Origin: Gallionella sp.
GTDB taxonomy: Bacteria > Pseudomonadota > Gammaproteobacteria > Burkholderiales > Gallionellaceae
Reading direction: 5' to 3'
Length of the DNA stretch: 64,000 bases
Assembly (NCBI GenBank): GCA_028687575.1
Contig: JAQTZW010000008.1
Span: 62,001-126,000, forward strand
A program made the translations under genes and the position numbers. The notes under the pieces were generated by a model. It was not told the DNA's origin and searched no databases. It saw nothing but the letters and a program-made list of their open reading frames with translations. This document shows positions 54,369-63,968 of this stretch, piece by piece (positions within the stretch are counted from its first letter, which is position 1; every line of letters begins with the position of its first letter).

Positions 54369-55843
54369 TGAACGCAACCGCAACTATTGTTTCCAAAGTC
54401 TGGAGTTTCTGCACCACGTTGCGGGACGACGGGGTGAGCTATGGCGACTATCTGGAGCAGCTCACTTACCTGATCTTTTTGAAGATGGCTGACGAATACA
54501 GCCAGCCGCCGTATAACCGCAAGGTGGGCATTCCCGCCGAATACGACTGGCAGAGCCTGAAGGCCAAGCGCGGCGCGGAGCTGGAAGTGCATTACGTGAC
54601 GCTGTTGCGTGAACTGGGGAATAAGCCTGGGATGTTGGGGACGATCTTCACCAAGGCGCAGAACAAGATTCAAGACCCGGCCAAGCTGTACCGCCTGATC
54701 GACATGGTAAATGAGACGCAGTGGGTGACCATGGGCGCAGACGTGAAGGGTGACATTTACGAAGGGTTGCTGGAACGCAATGCAGAGGACACCAAGTCCG
54801 GCGCAGGACAGTACTTCACCCCGCGAGCATTGATTCGAGCAATGGTGGAGTGCGTGCGCCCTGAACCGAACAAGACCATCGCCGATCCTGCCTGCGGTAC
54901 GGGCGGGTTCTTCCTGGCGGCTTACGACTTCCTGGTGTCGGCGCACCAGATGGACAAGACACAGAAGGCATTTCTCAAGCACGAGACATTCTTTGGCAAT
55001 GAGATCGTGGCGGGTACACGCCGCTTGGCCTTGATGAACATGTTCCTGCACAACATCGGTGAGATCGACGGCGAGAGCATGGTGTCGCCGAACGATGCGC
55101 TGGTTGCCGACTCTGGCCGCCGCTACGACTACGTGCTGGCCAATCCGCCGTTTGGCAAGAAGAGCGCGATGAGCTTCACCAACGAAGAAGGCGAGCAGGA
55201 GAAGGACGACCTGACCTACAACCGCCAGGATTTCTGGGCGACTACGTCAAACAAGCAGCTCAACTTTTTGCAGCATATCCGCACCATGCTCAAGACCACA
55301 GGACGCGCGGCCGTGGTTGTACCGGATAACGTGCTGTTCGAGGGCGGTGCGGGCGAGACGGTACGCAAGAAGCTGCTGGAAACGACCGAGTTGCACACCA
55401 TCCTGCGCCTGCCTACCGGCATCTTCTATGCGAACGGCGTGAAGGCGAACGTGCTCTTCTTCGACAACCACGCTGCCAGCAAAGAGCCTTGGACGAAGGA
55501 GGTGTGGTTCTTCGATTACCGTACCAATATCCACCACACGCTGAAGAAGAAACCGCTGCGCTTCGAGGACTTGCAGGAGTTCATCAGCTGCTATATCCCG
55601 CTCAACCGCCACGAGCGCCAGGAAACCTGGAATGAGCAGGCCAACCCTGACGGCCGCTGGCGCAAGTTCAACTACGAGCAGATCGTCGCTCGCGACAAGA
55701 CCAGTCTGGATATTTTCTGGCTGAAGGATAAAAGCCTGGCCGATCTGGACAACCTGCCGGAACCGGACGACATTGCGCAAGAGATCATCGAGAATCTTGA
55801 GTCCGGCCTGGACAGCTTCAGGGTAATCGCGGCGGCGTTGTGA
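54368..55843 (+). CDS. hsdM: Type I restriction enzyme, methyltransferase subunit
   Basis: 491 residues. HsdM N-terminal helical domain (VWSFCTTLRDDGVSYGDYLEQLTYLIFLKM in segments), SAM motif I DPACGTGGFFLAAYD and catalytic NPPF (NPPFGKK), typical of N6-adenine methylation. The ATG at 54368 overlaps the PLD gene stop; a longer frame would lie inside that gene. Last gene of the operon. Confidence 0.96.
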   Translation: MNATATIVSKVWSFCTTLRDDGVSYGDYLEQLTYLIFLKMADEYSQPPYNRKVGIPAEYDWQSLKAKRGAELEVHYVTLLRELGNKPGMLGTIFTKAQNKIQDPAKLYRLIDMVNETQWVTMGADVKGDIYEGLLERNAEDTKSGAGQYFTPRALIRAMVECVRPEPNKTIADPACGTGGFFLAAYDFLVSAHQMDKTQKAFLKHETFFGNEIVAGTRRLALMNMFLHNIGEIDGESMVSPNDALVADSGRRYDYVLANPPFGKKSAMSFTNEEGEQEKDDLTYNRQDFWATTSNKQLNFLQHIRTMLKTTGRAAVVVPDNVLFEGGAGETVRKKLLETTELHTILRLPTGIFYANGVKANVLFFDNHAASKEPWTKEVWFFDYRTNIHHTLKKKPLRFEDLQEFISCYIPLNRHERQETWNEQANPDGRWRKFNYEQIVARDKTSLDIFWLKDKSLADLDNLPEPDDIAQEIIENLESGLDSFRVIAAAL

Positions 55844-55884
55844 GGAGCGAGCGGGCGACGCCTTTTCGCTAACTTTCAGCTCAA

Positions 55885-56049
55885 CTATTCACCGCTCGCC
55901 CTGATCCCGATGATGTTCGCTCGTGAGACGCTGTAGGCACGCGCCAGGGCGCTGACTGTTTCGCCAGCCCCCAATCTGCGTCGAATCTCGCCACGCTGCT
56001 CTGGCGTGGTTTTGGATGGCCTACCGAGGGTTTTGCCTCTCAAGCCCAT
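55885..56049 (-). CDS. Resolvase-type HTH fragment or orphan DNA-binding protein
   Basis: 54 codons reading MGLRGKTLGRPSKTTPEQ and then an HTH_7-like helix-turn-helix (GETVSALARAYSVSRANII), which matches the C-terminal DNA-binding end of serine resolvases/invertases. No catalytic domain is nearby. It overlaps the end of the upstream gene by 10 bp. Either a decayed resolvase or a real small protein made with the upstream gene; I cannot tell. Confidence 0.6.
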   Translation of the reverse strand: MGLRGKTLGRPSKTTPEQRGEIRRRLGAGETVSALARAYSVSRANIIGIRASGE

Positions 56050-56390
56050 TGATTGGCTTTCATCCTGGCGATTTGAGCCTCGATTTCGGCCAGCTGATCT
56101 TTGCTGAGTCCGGCCAAGCTTTTGAGTATCTCACGCTTGGGGGCCTTCTTGCAGCGCCCGTCAACCTTCATCTTGCTCTCCTTCTTGGCGCGAAGCAGGT
56201 CAGTCAGCACATTCTCAAAGCCAGGAGCGAGGTCGAGCATTGCCTCGATCACGTCGCCAACGGCAACCTTGTGCTGCTCAGCGAGACTATCGAGCTTGTC
56301 TTTGTGCGTGACGGAAAGCACCAGAGAGGTGCGAGATTGACCGCGAGCCTCGTAGTAGGCGGCATTGGTGCTGATAGCTGATTTTGACAT
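56040..56390 (-). CDS. Small RHH-like DNA-binding protein (putative)
   Basis: 116 residues. The segment SRTSLVLSVTHKDKLDSLAEQHKVAVGDVIEAML (in parts) resembles a ribbon-helix-helix/CopG-type fold, followed by a basic linker and a C-terminal helix (KDQLAEIEAQIARM). Ribosome site AGGAGAG. Possible role in copy control, partition or autoregulation of the island. Not firmly recognised. Confidence 0.6.
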   Translation of the reverse strand: MSKSAISTNAAYYEARGQSRTSLVLSVTHKDKLDSLAEQHKVAVGDVIEAMLDLAPGFENVLTDLLRAKKESKMKVDGRCKKAPKREILKSLAGLSKDQLAEIEAQIARMKANQWA

Positions 56391-56641
56391 AAGGCTCTCC
56401 TGAATTAGTTATTTGTTTTGGAATCCAGTCATTCCGGACTCATCTTCTTAGATGGTTGTTGTCTTCCCGCCGGCAAGGAGGATTTCATATTCCTCCCTTG
56501 TTAGCCGAAACGGCTTCTAAACCGACTAGTAGGACTACAAACAAGATACTTTCTCACTTATTTATGGGCAACAAAACCTATACCGTGACGGTGTATTTCA
56601 TTCGTTGTTTCTTTCCAAAAAGTAAAGATTCCGGAAACCGA

Positions 56642-56716
56642 CAAGGGGGCGGGGAGGGTGCAGCCGAAGGCTGCCCGCCCCCTTGTTGAGCTCGCTTGCG
56701 AGCTATTCTTTTTTAG
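56642..56716 (+). terminator. Two hairpins with T-run, intergenic
   Basis: A 12-bp stem CAAGGGGGCGGG / CCCGCCCCCTTG (56642-56653, 56674-56685) is followed by AGCTCGC/GCGAGCT (56689-56704) and ATTCTTTTTT. It looks like a terminator on the + strand although no + gene precedes it; it may protect the island from read-through. The remaining bases of 56391-56841 hold short hairpins and AT-rich sequence but no supportable gene. Confidence 0.6.
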
Positions 56717-56841
56717 TTTTTTAACTATTAAATAGTATTTATTAGTACCGGGTCAGAGTGTTGCTTATCTTGAAAAAAAATAATAAAAACATTGTGATGT
56801 GCGGGTTTTTATCTCCCTCGGAATGTCACTCGTTATCTCCG

Positions 56842-58212
56842 TCAAGTTGTCTCCTCCATTCCCCCTCTTCGGCCTAGTATTTTCATACAAGAATTAAATT
56901 GGTCGCGAATGTTTGTCCGTTCGAGTGGGGCTTCCCTCCCGGTCGCTAGTGCATGAAGCTGCGCTACTCTTGGCCAGGAATGTTTCTTATTCTCGCTTCG
57001 CAACAGACGGTCACACACCCAGATCATTGCCCAAGTTTCGGCGCGATACTTTAAGCGAGTGGTGAGGTTCGACTTCAGAGATGCTAATACTTCATGGTAG
57101 CCAATTTGCTTCCGTTCGCCCTTACGTTTTTCTCCGTTCATGATGGTATAAAAACGTTTGTTCATTTTCTCGCTTTCGATCGTCGCGAGTTGCCACGCCA
57201 AATCATCATCTAGGTTCAACCAACCGGCGCGAGTGTTCATTTTTTTGTTTAAGGATGCAAATCTCCAAGCTGCCTCCCAGTCGAATTCTGGTGAATAGAG
57301 TAAACCCGCAAGGCCAGGATCAATACTTGCCGGTAGCGCAATTTTATTGCGATGATCACTGCAATAGAGCCAATGTAGATCAATGACAATCCGGTCTCGA
57401 AGAAGCAATTCTTCCTTGATATTGTTTGCTAAGTCGTAGGAGCTGCGCATTCCTCTAAATCTGGGAGCTAACCTTCTACGGCGGTTGGTTTCAATGTTCA
57501 ATGCACAAAATTCTTCGCGGATTTCATCATAGGGAATCAAGCCGAAGCCCTCAGATGCCGGCTGAATCGACAGCAACTTGATTCGCTCTGCAAGAATTTC
57601 ATCAGGTAGGTCCGCCATTATCTGTTGATGCTTTGCCCATGCGTCGATTGGTAATCGGATGGTTGTATTGGGCAATATGTCAGCCTTGTCGATGGCTGAT
57701 GGCATAACATCGCTTGAGTTTTCCGCACAGATTGAAAGTGACGTATTTGTAGCATCCTCAGTCAGTTCTGACTCAACTTTTGGAGCAAGCTGAGGTGAGA
57801 TTGCTTGTGCCATATCAGATGAGTCGGGTCGAGGATCGCCATAGAGCATCAACAAATCATCAAGCTCGGCATCAATTTGCTTAGATGTTTTGGGTGTGGT
57901 TATCAGATGCTTCGATCTGCCGTAGCAATACTTGATTAGCTCTAAGGTCGGAAGACATTGTCGCCCTTGAGGGAGTTGATGTTCCTCCGGCAGAAAGTTG
58001 GAAACACTGTTTGCGAACTGGCGTGCTTCGTCTGTAACGCCTTCAAGCACGAGCTCTTCGGTTGCGACGGCATGTACCATCTGCGTAGCTATATCGGCGC
58101 ATTGCATTCTGGAGTCGCAGTTGCAGCACTCATCTTTGTCCTGCGCACAAATATAAGGGGCGCCGAAACAGACGGATTTACCCGCAGTTATGAAATTTAC
58201 ATACAAGTCCAT
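56842..58212 (-). CDS. Unknown protein with cysteine-rich N-terminus, island-borne
   Basis: 456 residues, not recognised. Near the N-terminus lies a cysteine cluster (CFGAPYICAQDKDECCNCDSRMQC, seven Cys in residues 15-40) that could bind metal. The C-terminal half is rich in Arg, Trp and charged helices, with a basic tail. The ATG at 58212 follows GGGAG and avoids a long overlap with the upstream gene, whose stop is 19 bp away. Lower GC than the flanks. Acts next to the integrase gene set; function unknown. Confidence 0.75.
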   Translation of the reverse strand: MDLYVNFITAGKSVCFGAPYICAQDKDECCNCDSRMQCADIATQMVHAVATEELVLEGVTDEARQFANSVSNFLPEEHQLPQGRQCLPTLELIKYCYGRSKHLITTPKTSKQIDAELDDLLMLYGDPRPDSSDMAQAISPQLAPKVESELTEDATNTSLSICAENSSDVMPSAIDKADILPNTTIRLPIDAWAKHQQIMADLPDEILAERIKLLSIQPASEGFGLIPYDEIREEFCALNIETNRRRRLAPRFRGMRSSYDLANNIKEELLLRDRIVIDLHWLYCSDHRNKIALPASIDPGLAGLLYSPEFDWEAAWRFASLNKKMNTRAGWLNLDDDLAWQLATIESEKMNKRFYTIMNGEKRKGERKQIGYHEVLASLKSNLTTRLKYRAETWAMIWVCDRLLRSENKKHSWPRVAQLHALATGREAPLERTNIRDQFNSCMKILGRRGGMEETT

Positions 58213-58231
58213 AAGTTGATCTCCCGTTGGC

Positions 58232-58651
58232 TTATCCTGCGATGAGCGTAGGGAAATTAAATTCTCTCTGTATCGGTGTTCCCCTCGAATAGTCCAGAGT
58301 GGCTGGCATGAATACCTGTTTCTTGATCGTGCCAATGCGAGCCAGCAATCCGTTTGTGTTTCGCAAGTACCAGATCCCTTTAATCAACTTGCTTAAGCGT
58401 TTATTGGGCTGAGGTGCGATTGCATCAGGTTGGCTTGCTTCCATGTGCTTTAAGAAAATTACTACTGCCTCATAAAAGTCCATGGGCGAGGCGGTTTGAG
58501 AGGACGTTTTTAGTGGCGTCAGCGACATTAATAAGTCATCAAGGAGTACCTCTAATTCTGCATCTGCAATTAATTCTTTCCGCCTGAGGCGCGATGCACT
58601 GCAAGTGTTGTATCTCTCTTTCTTACGGTTTTCCTTTGATAACGTTGTCAT
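58232..58651 (-). CDS. Unknown protein, island-borne
   Basis: 139 residues, basic at the N-terminus (RKKERYNTC...RLRRKEL), otherwise without known motif. Ribosome site GGGAGAA. Same operon direction as the 456-residue protein and the integrase. Not recognised. Confidence 0.7.
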   Translation of the reverse strand: MTTLSKENRKKERYNTCSASRLRRKELIADAELEVLLDDLLMSLTPLKTSSQTASPMDFYEAVVIFLKHMEASQPDAIAPQPNKRLSKLIKGIWYLRNTNGLLARIGTIKKQVFMPATLDYSRGTPIQREFNFPTLIAG

Positions 58652-58758
58652 GGAGTTCTCCCTTTTTACTTGTTTCTGATTGTTCTCTAGCTAATTCGTG
58701 GTAAAGATTTGCGCCCTCATGCAATGCGCGAATTTGTCGAATCGCGCGTGCGAATAAG

Positions 58759-59619
58759 TCAGCTATGTAATTTCTGCTCTAACAGTGCCAATTCTGTTTT
58801 CTGAAAGACTCGGCAGGCCGCAAGAATGAAATTCCTTTGTTGTTCAGGGGCGATGATTGCCGTAGCAAGTAACTTGAACTGATCAACGTCAAAGACGGCA
58901 TGGACTTTGTTACCAAACCATGCGGTGTATTCGTTTTGCAGGCTGGCTTGCTGAAGAGACAGGTCTAGTGACTTCGCCGACTTGCTGGCCTGTTGTTTGA
59001 TGAAGAGGGCTAAATCCTTCAGGTCGGTAAATCCGTCCTTGGCTAAGTCTCGTTCGCCGGCATCGTCGATGAATGTTGTCTTTTTGTAGCTGCGCCGTCC
59101 CTCTAGCCAACGAATGGCATCTTCGCGGGTAACCTTGGTGCTACCGTCGGTATCTCGGAAAGTAACGAGTGGGTCAGCAAGTTTTGGATTCGCGGCATTT
59201 CTTACCGAACGTTCATCCATATTGGCCAGTGTTGCAATTTGCTTAATAGAGAAGCTGTTCTTTTCTTCAAAATCCAGCCCCCAACGAACTACTGCGGTAT
59301 CGACGATCCAGGCGCAGAGTCCTTCAATAGGCTCACTGCGATATAAATCAATCATCGGGCTGTTGGGTACCAGCTCTAGGAAGAAGTCCGTTAGATCATG
59401 CAAGGCGTCATCCAGAGGGTAATTCCTAGGCAAGCGTGCTTCGACAACATATTCATACAACACTCGCATGTGCTGCATTACCGGCATGTCGTCTTTGGCA
59501 AGTTGTTCTAGGTGTGCGGCTGCATCTACGCCGTAAATGGCCTCCATTCGGTTAATGTCGGCATTAAGAATTACATTCAATTCATTGGAAACTGCTTGGA
59601 AATTCAGGTCGGCTTTCAT
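58759..59619 (-). CDS. Unknown protein with putative HTH segment, island-borne
   Basis: 286 residues. A central segment (SIKQIATLANMDERSVRNAA, about residues 125-144, then VTREDAIRWLEGRRSY) resembles a helix-turn-helix followed by an excisionase-like wing, so it may bind DNA. Other parts are helical with no known domain. Ribosome site AAGGA. Located between the unknown pair and the integrase; a recombination directionality or replication role is possible but unproven. Confidence 0.7.
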   Translation of the reverse strand: MKADLNFQAVSNELNVILNADINRMEAIYGVDAAAHLEQLAKDDMPVMQHMRVLYEYVVEARLPRNYPLDDALHDLTDFFLELVPNSPMIDLYRSEPIEGLCAWIVDTAVVRWGLDFEEKNSFSIKQIATLANMDERSVRNAANPKLADPLVTFRDTDGSTKVTREDAIRWLEGRRSYKKTTFIDDAGERDLAKDGFTDLKDLALFIKQQASKSAKSLDLSLQQASLQNEYTAWFGNKVHAVFDVDQFKLLATAIIAPEQQRNFILAACRVFQKTELALLEQKLHS

Positions 59620-59713
59620 TGTTATATTCCTTGTGTGATGTAACGGATGTCATAATACGAAAGACGCCAACAATATGTCAACTGTTATATCACCAATGCA
59701 ATCAAGAGAGATT

Positions 59714-60856
59714 TCAAATTTGTTTGATGCTTGGTTGCATAAGCCGGATTAAAGCTTCCTCGATCTGGTGTAGCGGTTCGGCAATGTCGGATACCTCAAG
59801 GCTGACGTAATGCTTGTGTAGAACATCGGATTTGGGGGCGGTATGGTTCAAGATGCGGCGCATCGTTGTGTCGCTCAAAGAAAGTTTCTCACCAGTAGTG
59901 GCAAGCATCTTTCTTAGATCGTGCAGCATGAACCGAGGCGCTCCGAGGCGCATAACCATTTTGTGAACATGATCTCTGGCGACGCCAGCGAAGAGTTGCT
60001 GTTCCGGTTCCAATCCATTGCAACGTCGAAGAAGGATCGCTCTAATCGTTGCCGTTAAGGGGAGGGTGTGAATTTTTCCATTTTTGGTCTTCGGGATGGT
60101 CAATATCCCTGAATCGAAATCAATGTCTTTGGGGCGTAGCTCATGTCCTTCGTCGCGCCGGAGCCCGGTAAGCAAAAGCAGCATCAAGTAGTCGCGCTGG
60201 AGTTCAGGAAGTTTATCGACGGCATATTTCCAGGCTGGCAGTCCTGATTCGCGCAAGAGACGTTCCCTTGGTTTCGCTCGTTCGGGAAGTAGACCTGCTG
60301 CTGCCAGTTTGTTGAATGGGCTATCCAGTTTGAGGCCGTGAACAGCGTTGAGATATTTGAGCAATGCACCAACTACACCACGACCGAGTTCTACAATCGC
60401 TGCTCCATTGGATTGTGCGAACCGATGGCAATGCTCTGAGAATGCCTTGTCGGCCAGGACAGTTACGGGTTGATCCAGCCAGTCAGCAAAGTGCGTTCGG
60501 CCCAGCGAATCGTATCGAGTACGGCTGGATTGTTGGAGTCCTTTGGCTTCGCAGTACGCTTTGAGTGCTTGCCGTACGGTTGGGTAGTTGGTTGGCTTGC
60601 GCACGGGCATCTGACCAGATCGGCAATCACGCAGTACCGTCATCGCGAGCGTGCGAGCTTCCTCGACGCTCATCAAAGGCCAATATCCCAAAGTCATTCT
60701 GAACTGCTGACCTCGAACGCTAGTCGCCACAAGGAAAGTCCGGCTGCGTTTATTGGCCTTGAGACAAAATCCGCAGAGGATTCGATCACGGAGGATGCGG
60801 CTGTCGGTGGCTGAAAGCTTTTTGAGTAGGGCTTCCGAGAGGGTTATAATCGCCAT
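59714..60856 (-). CDS. int: Tyrosine recombinase (integrase) of the island
   Basis: About 380 residues. An N-terminal arm-binding part (residues ~1-85, with RSRTFLVATSVRGQQFRMTLGYWPLMSVEEAR in segments) and SAM-like core domain precede the catalytic domain: Arg in LLTGLRRDEGHEL, Lys in TKNGKIHTLP, HDLRKMLATTGEKL (HxxR) and LNHTAPKSDVLHKHYVSL (His and Tyr nucleophile). The ATG at 60856 is preferred; the frame continues upstream to 60931 without a ribosome site. It lies 160 bp from the ychF repeat and should catalyse insertion and excision there. Confidence 0.93.
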   Translation of the reverse strand: MAIITLSEALLKKLSATDSRILRDRILCGFCLKANKRSRTFLVATSVRGQQFRMTLGYWPLMSVEEARTLAMTVLRDCRSGQMPVRKPTNYPTVRQALKAYCEAKGLQQSSRTRYDSLGRTHFADWLDQPVTVLADKAFSEHCHRFAQSNGAAIVELGRGVVGALLKYLNAVHGLKLDSPFNKLAAAGLLPERAKPRERLLRESGLPAWKYAVDKLPELQRDYLMLLLLTGLRRDEGHELRPKDIDFDSGILTIPKTKNGKIHTLPLTATIRAILLRRCNGLEPEQQLFAGVARDHVHKMVMRLGAPRFMLHDLRKMLATTGEKLSLSDTTMRRILNHTAPKSDVLHKHYVSLEVSDIAEPLHQIEEALIRLMQPSIKQI

Positions 60857-60949
60857 ATTCCAGTACAAAACCAATACAAAATCTTGGGGAAATGCCCCGG
60901 TTTTGTTTGTATTGCCCCTAACCACTACCAACCATCAGCTAACGCTGTT

Positions 60950-60996
60950 GCGCGGATCGGGTACCTCGACGATGCCGACGTTCGGCTCGCTGGTGC
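60950..60996 (-). repeat. Inverted, diverged ychF fragment at the island's right end
   Basis: 47 bases that are 41/47 identical to the reverse complement of ychF 61120-61166. Read on the minus strand they give [14 protein letters not shown], against [14 protein letters not shown] in YchF; most differences are at third codon positions. The homology starts exactly where the 104-bp direct repeat ends. It is 20 bp upstream of the restored ychF start. Confidence 0.88.
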
Positions 60997-61016
60997 TTGA
61001 TTTATAAGGAAATCCC

Positions 61017-62108
<1,092 letters not shown>

Positions 62109-62143
62109 GCGGGCCCCGCGCAGGTTAGGGGTCGCATTGCTTC

Positions 62144-62180
62144 CCCCCGCACATCTTTGCGATGTGCGGGGGTTTCTTTT
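62144..62180 (+). terminator. Terminator after ychF
   Basis: A perfect 12-bp stem CCCCCGCACATC / GATGTGCGGGGG with a 5-base loop, followed by TTTCTTTTTTT. Confidence 0.92.
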
Positions 62181-62247
62181 TTTGGGCGGGGTTGCAGCGC
62201 GTCCGGAAGTCGGCATAATTGCCGGCCAGTCATGAGGGATGTGTTCG

Positions 62248-63237
62248 ATGCGTGCTCGCACTTGGCAATTGTTGCGCCTGTTGGCGGATGGGAAGTTCCA
62301 CTCGGGTGAGGAGATGGGGGCGCGGCTGGGTGTTTCGCGGGCGACGGTGTTCAATGAACTGGAGGCGGTCGCGGTGTGGGGTATCGCTTTGCAGCGCATA
62401 CGCGGGCGCGGCTACCGTCTGACTCGTCCGTGGCAGGTGCTGGATGTCGGGGTGGTGACAGCCGCGCTGGGTGAGGCGGCGGGGCGGTTTGAGATCGAGG
62501 TGATGCAGCAGGCCGCTTCCAGTAATACCGAGTTGTTGCGCCGCGCGGCGCTGGGCGCGCCTTCCGGCACGGTGCTGGCAGTGGAGTTGCAGACCGCCGG
62601 GCGTGGGCGCATCGGCCGTGCTTGGCATTCTGGCTTGGGCAATGCGCTGACTTTCTCGCTGTTGTGGCGTTTCGATTGCGGCTTGAATGCGCTGTCTGGC
62701 CTGAGTCTGGCGGTGGGGGTGGCGATCATTCGAGCGCTGCAACGCGTGGGTGTGGCGGGCGCGGGGCTCAAGTGGCCGAACGATATTTTGTGCGCGGAGG
62801 TCAAGCTGGGCGCCGGTGGCAAACTGGGAGGGGTACTGATCGAGGCGCAGGGCGATATGTATGGCCCGAGCGCGGTGGTGATCGGCATCGGCTTGAATTG
62901 CTATCTGCCGCCGGATATCGAGCAGGCGATCAGCCAGCGGGCGGCGGCGATAGACCCGCTTTGCGCCACGATGCCGGAGCGCAATATTTTGCTGGCGGTG
63001 CTGTTGCAGGAGTTGGCCGCTGTGCTCGATGTGTTTGCGCTCTCCGGGTTCGCGGCGTTGCGCGATGAATGGGAGCGGTTCCACGCGCTGAAGGACAGCG
63101 CGATCCGTTTGCAGATGCCGGACGGTTCGACCGTGAACGGCATCGCGCGCGGGGTTTCTGATGCCGGCGAGCTACGGCTGGAGACGGCGCAGGGGGTGGG
63201 TTTGTTCAATTCCGGCGAGGTGGGGGTGCGGCAATGA
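62248..63237 (+). CDS. birA: Biotin operon repressor / biotin-[acetyl-CoA carboxylase] ligase
   Basis: About 329 residues. An N-terminal winged helix (GARLGVSRATVFNELEAV) and the ligase domain with AGRGRIGRAWHSG (biotinyl-5'-AMP loop) and LKWPNDILC. A C-terminal SH3-like domain follows. The ATG at 62248 is 9 bp from GAGGG; an ATG three codons earlier has no spacing. Overlaps coaX by 4 bp. Confidence 0.94.
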   Translation: MRARTWQLLRLLADGKFHSGEEMGARLGVSRATVFNELEAVAVWGIALQRIRGRGYRLTRPWQVLDVGVVTAALGEAAGRFEIEVMQQAASSNTELLRRAALGAPSGTVLAVELQTAGRGRIGRAWHSGLGNALTFSLLWRFDCGLNALSGLSLAVGVAIIRALQRVGVAGAGLKWPNDILCAEVKLGAGGKLGGVLIEAQGDMYGPSAVVIGIGLNCYLPPDIEQAISQRAAAIDPLCATMPERNILLAVLLQELAAVLDVFALSGFAALRDEWERFHALKDSAIRLQMPDGSTVNGIARGVSDAGELRLETAQGVGLFNSGEVGVRQ

Positions 63238-63968
63238 AAAGGCTGTTGATAGACGCGGGCAACACCCGCATCAAGCTGGCCACCGTGACCGAGGGCCGCT
63301 GGTCGCCGGTGCAGGCGGTGATGACTGGAGAGTCTGATGGGCTGGCGGCTTGTCTGGCGAATTTTCTGGCAGGCGGCGTGCAGCAGGTATGGGTCAGCAA
63401 TGTCGCAGGTAGCAAGGTCGGCCAGTTGATCGCCACTGCCTGCGCGTCAGCCAACCTTACGCCGCGCTTCATCGCATCGCAGGCGCGGCAATGCGGTGTC
63501 GGCAATGGTTACGTGCGCCCGGAACAACTGGGTTGCGACCGCTGGGCGGCGCTGATAGCGGCCTGGCATCAACTGGGGAGCGCCTGTCTGGTGGTGAACA
63601 GCGGCACGGCGACCACCATAGACGCGCTGTCGGCGCGGGGCGAATTCATCGGCGGCTTGATCCTGCCGGGGGTTGAGCTGATGCAGCGCAGCCTGACGGG
63701 GGCTGCCGCGCAGTTGAGGCATGGCGGCGGGCATTATGCGGATTTCCCGCGTAATACCGCCGATGCGCTGCTGAGCGGCGCGCTACAGGCCAGTTGCGGG
63801 GCGATAGGGCGTCAGCATGCGGCGCTCGGCGTGCCGGATGCGCCCGTCCTAATGAGTGGCGGCGCAGCACAAGTATTGCAACCGCATCTGCAATTGCCGG
63901 CGCAGATGATGGATAATCTGGTGCTACAGGGTTTGTTGATAATCGCACAGGAAACGGGCGGAGCATGA
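63234..63968 (+). CDS. coaX: Type III pantothenate kinase
   Basis: 244 residues of the ASKHA fold. LLIDAGNTRIKLATV (phosphate 1), NSGTATTIDAL (phosphate 2) and GGLILPGVELMQRSL are family blocks. First step of coenzyme A synthesis. The birA-coaX order is common in betaproteobacteria. ATGA overlap with the next gene. Confidence 0.95.
   Translation: MKRLLIDAGNTRIKLATVTEGRWSPVQAVMTGESDGLAACLANFLAGGVQQVWVSNVAGSKVGQLIATACASANLTPRFIASQARQCGVGNGYVRPEQLGCDRWAALIAAWHQLGSACLVVNSGTATTIDALSARGEFIGGLILPGVELMQRSLTGAAAQLRHGGGHYADFPRNTADALLSGALQASCGAIGRQHAALGVPDAPVLMSGGAAQVLQPHLQLPAQMMDNLVLQGLLIIAQETGGA

Noticed and set aside
56456..56689. 77-codon frame upstream of the RHH-like gene
   Set aside because: Crosses hairpins including the probable terminator; no start signal and no motif.
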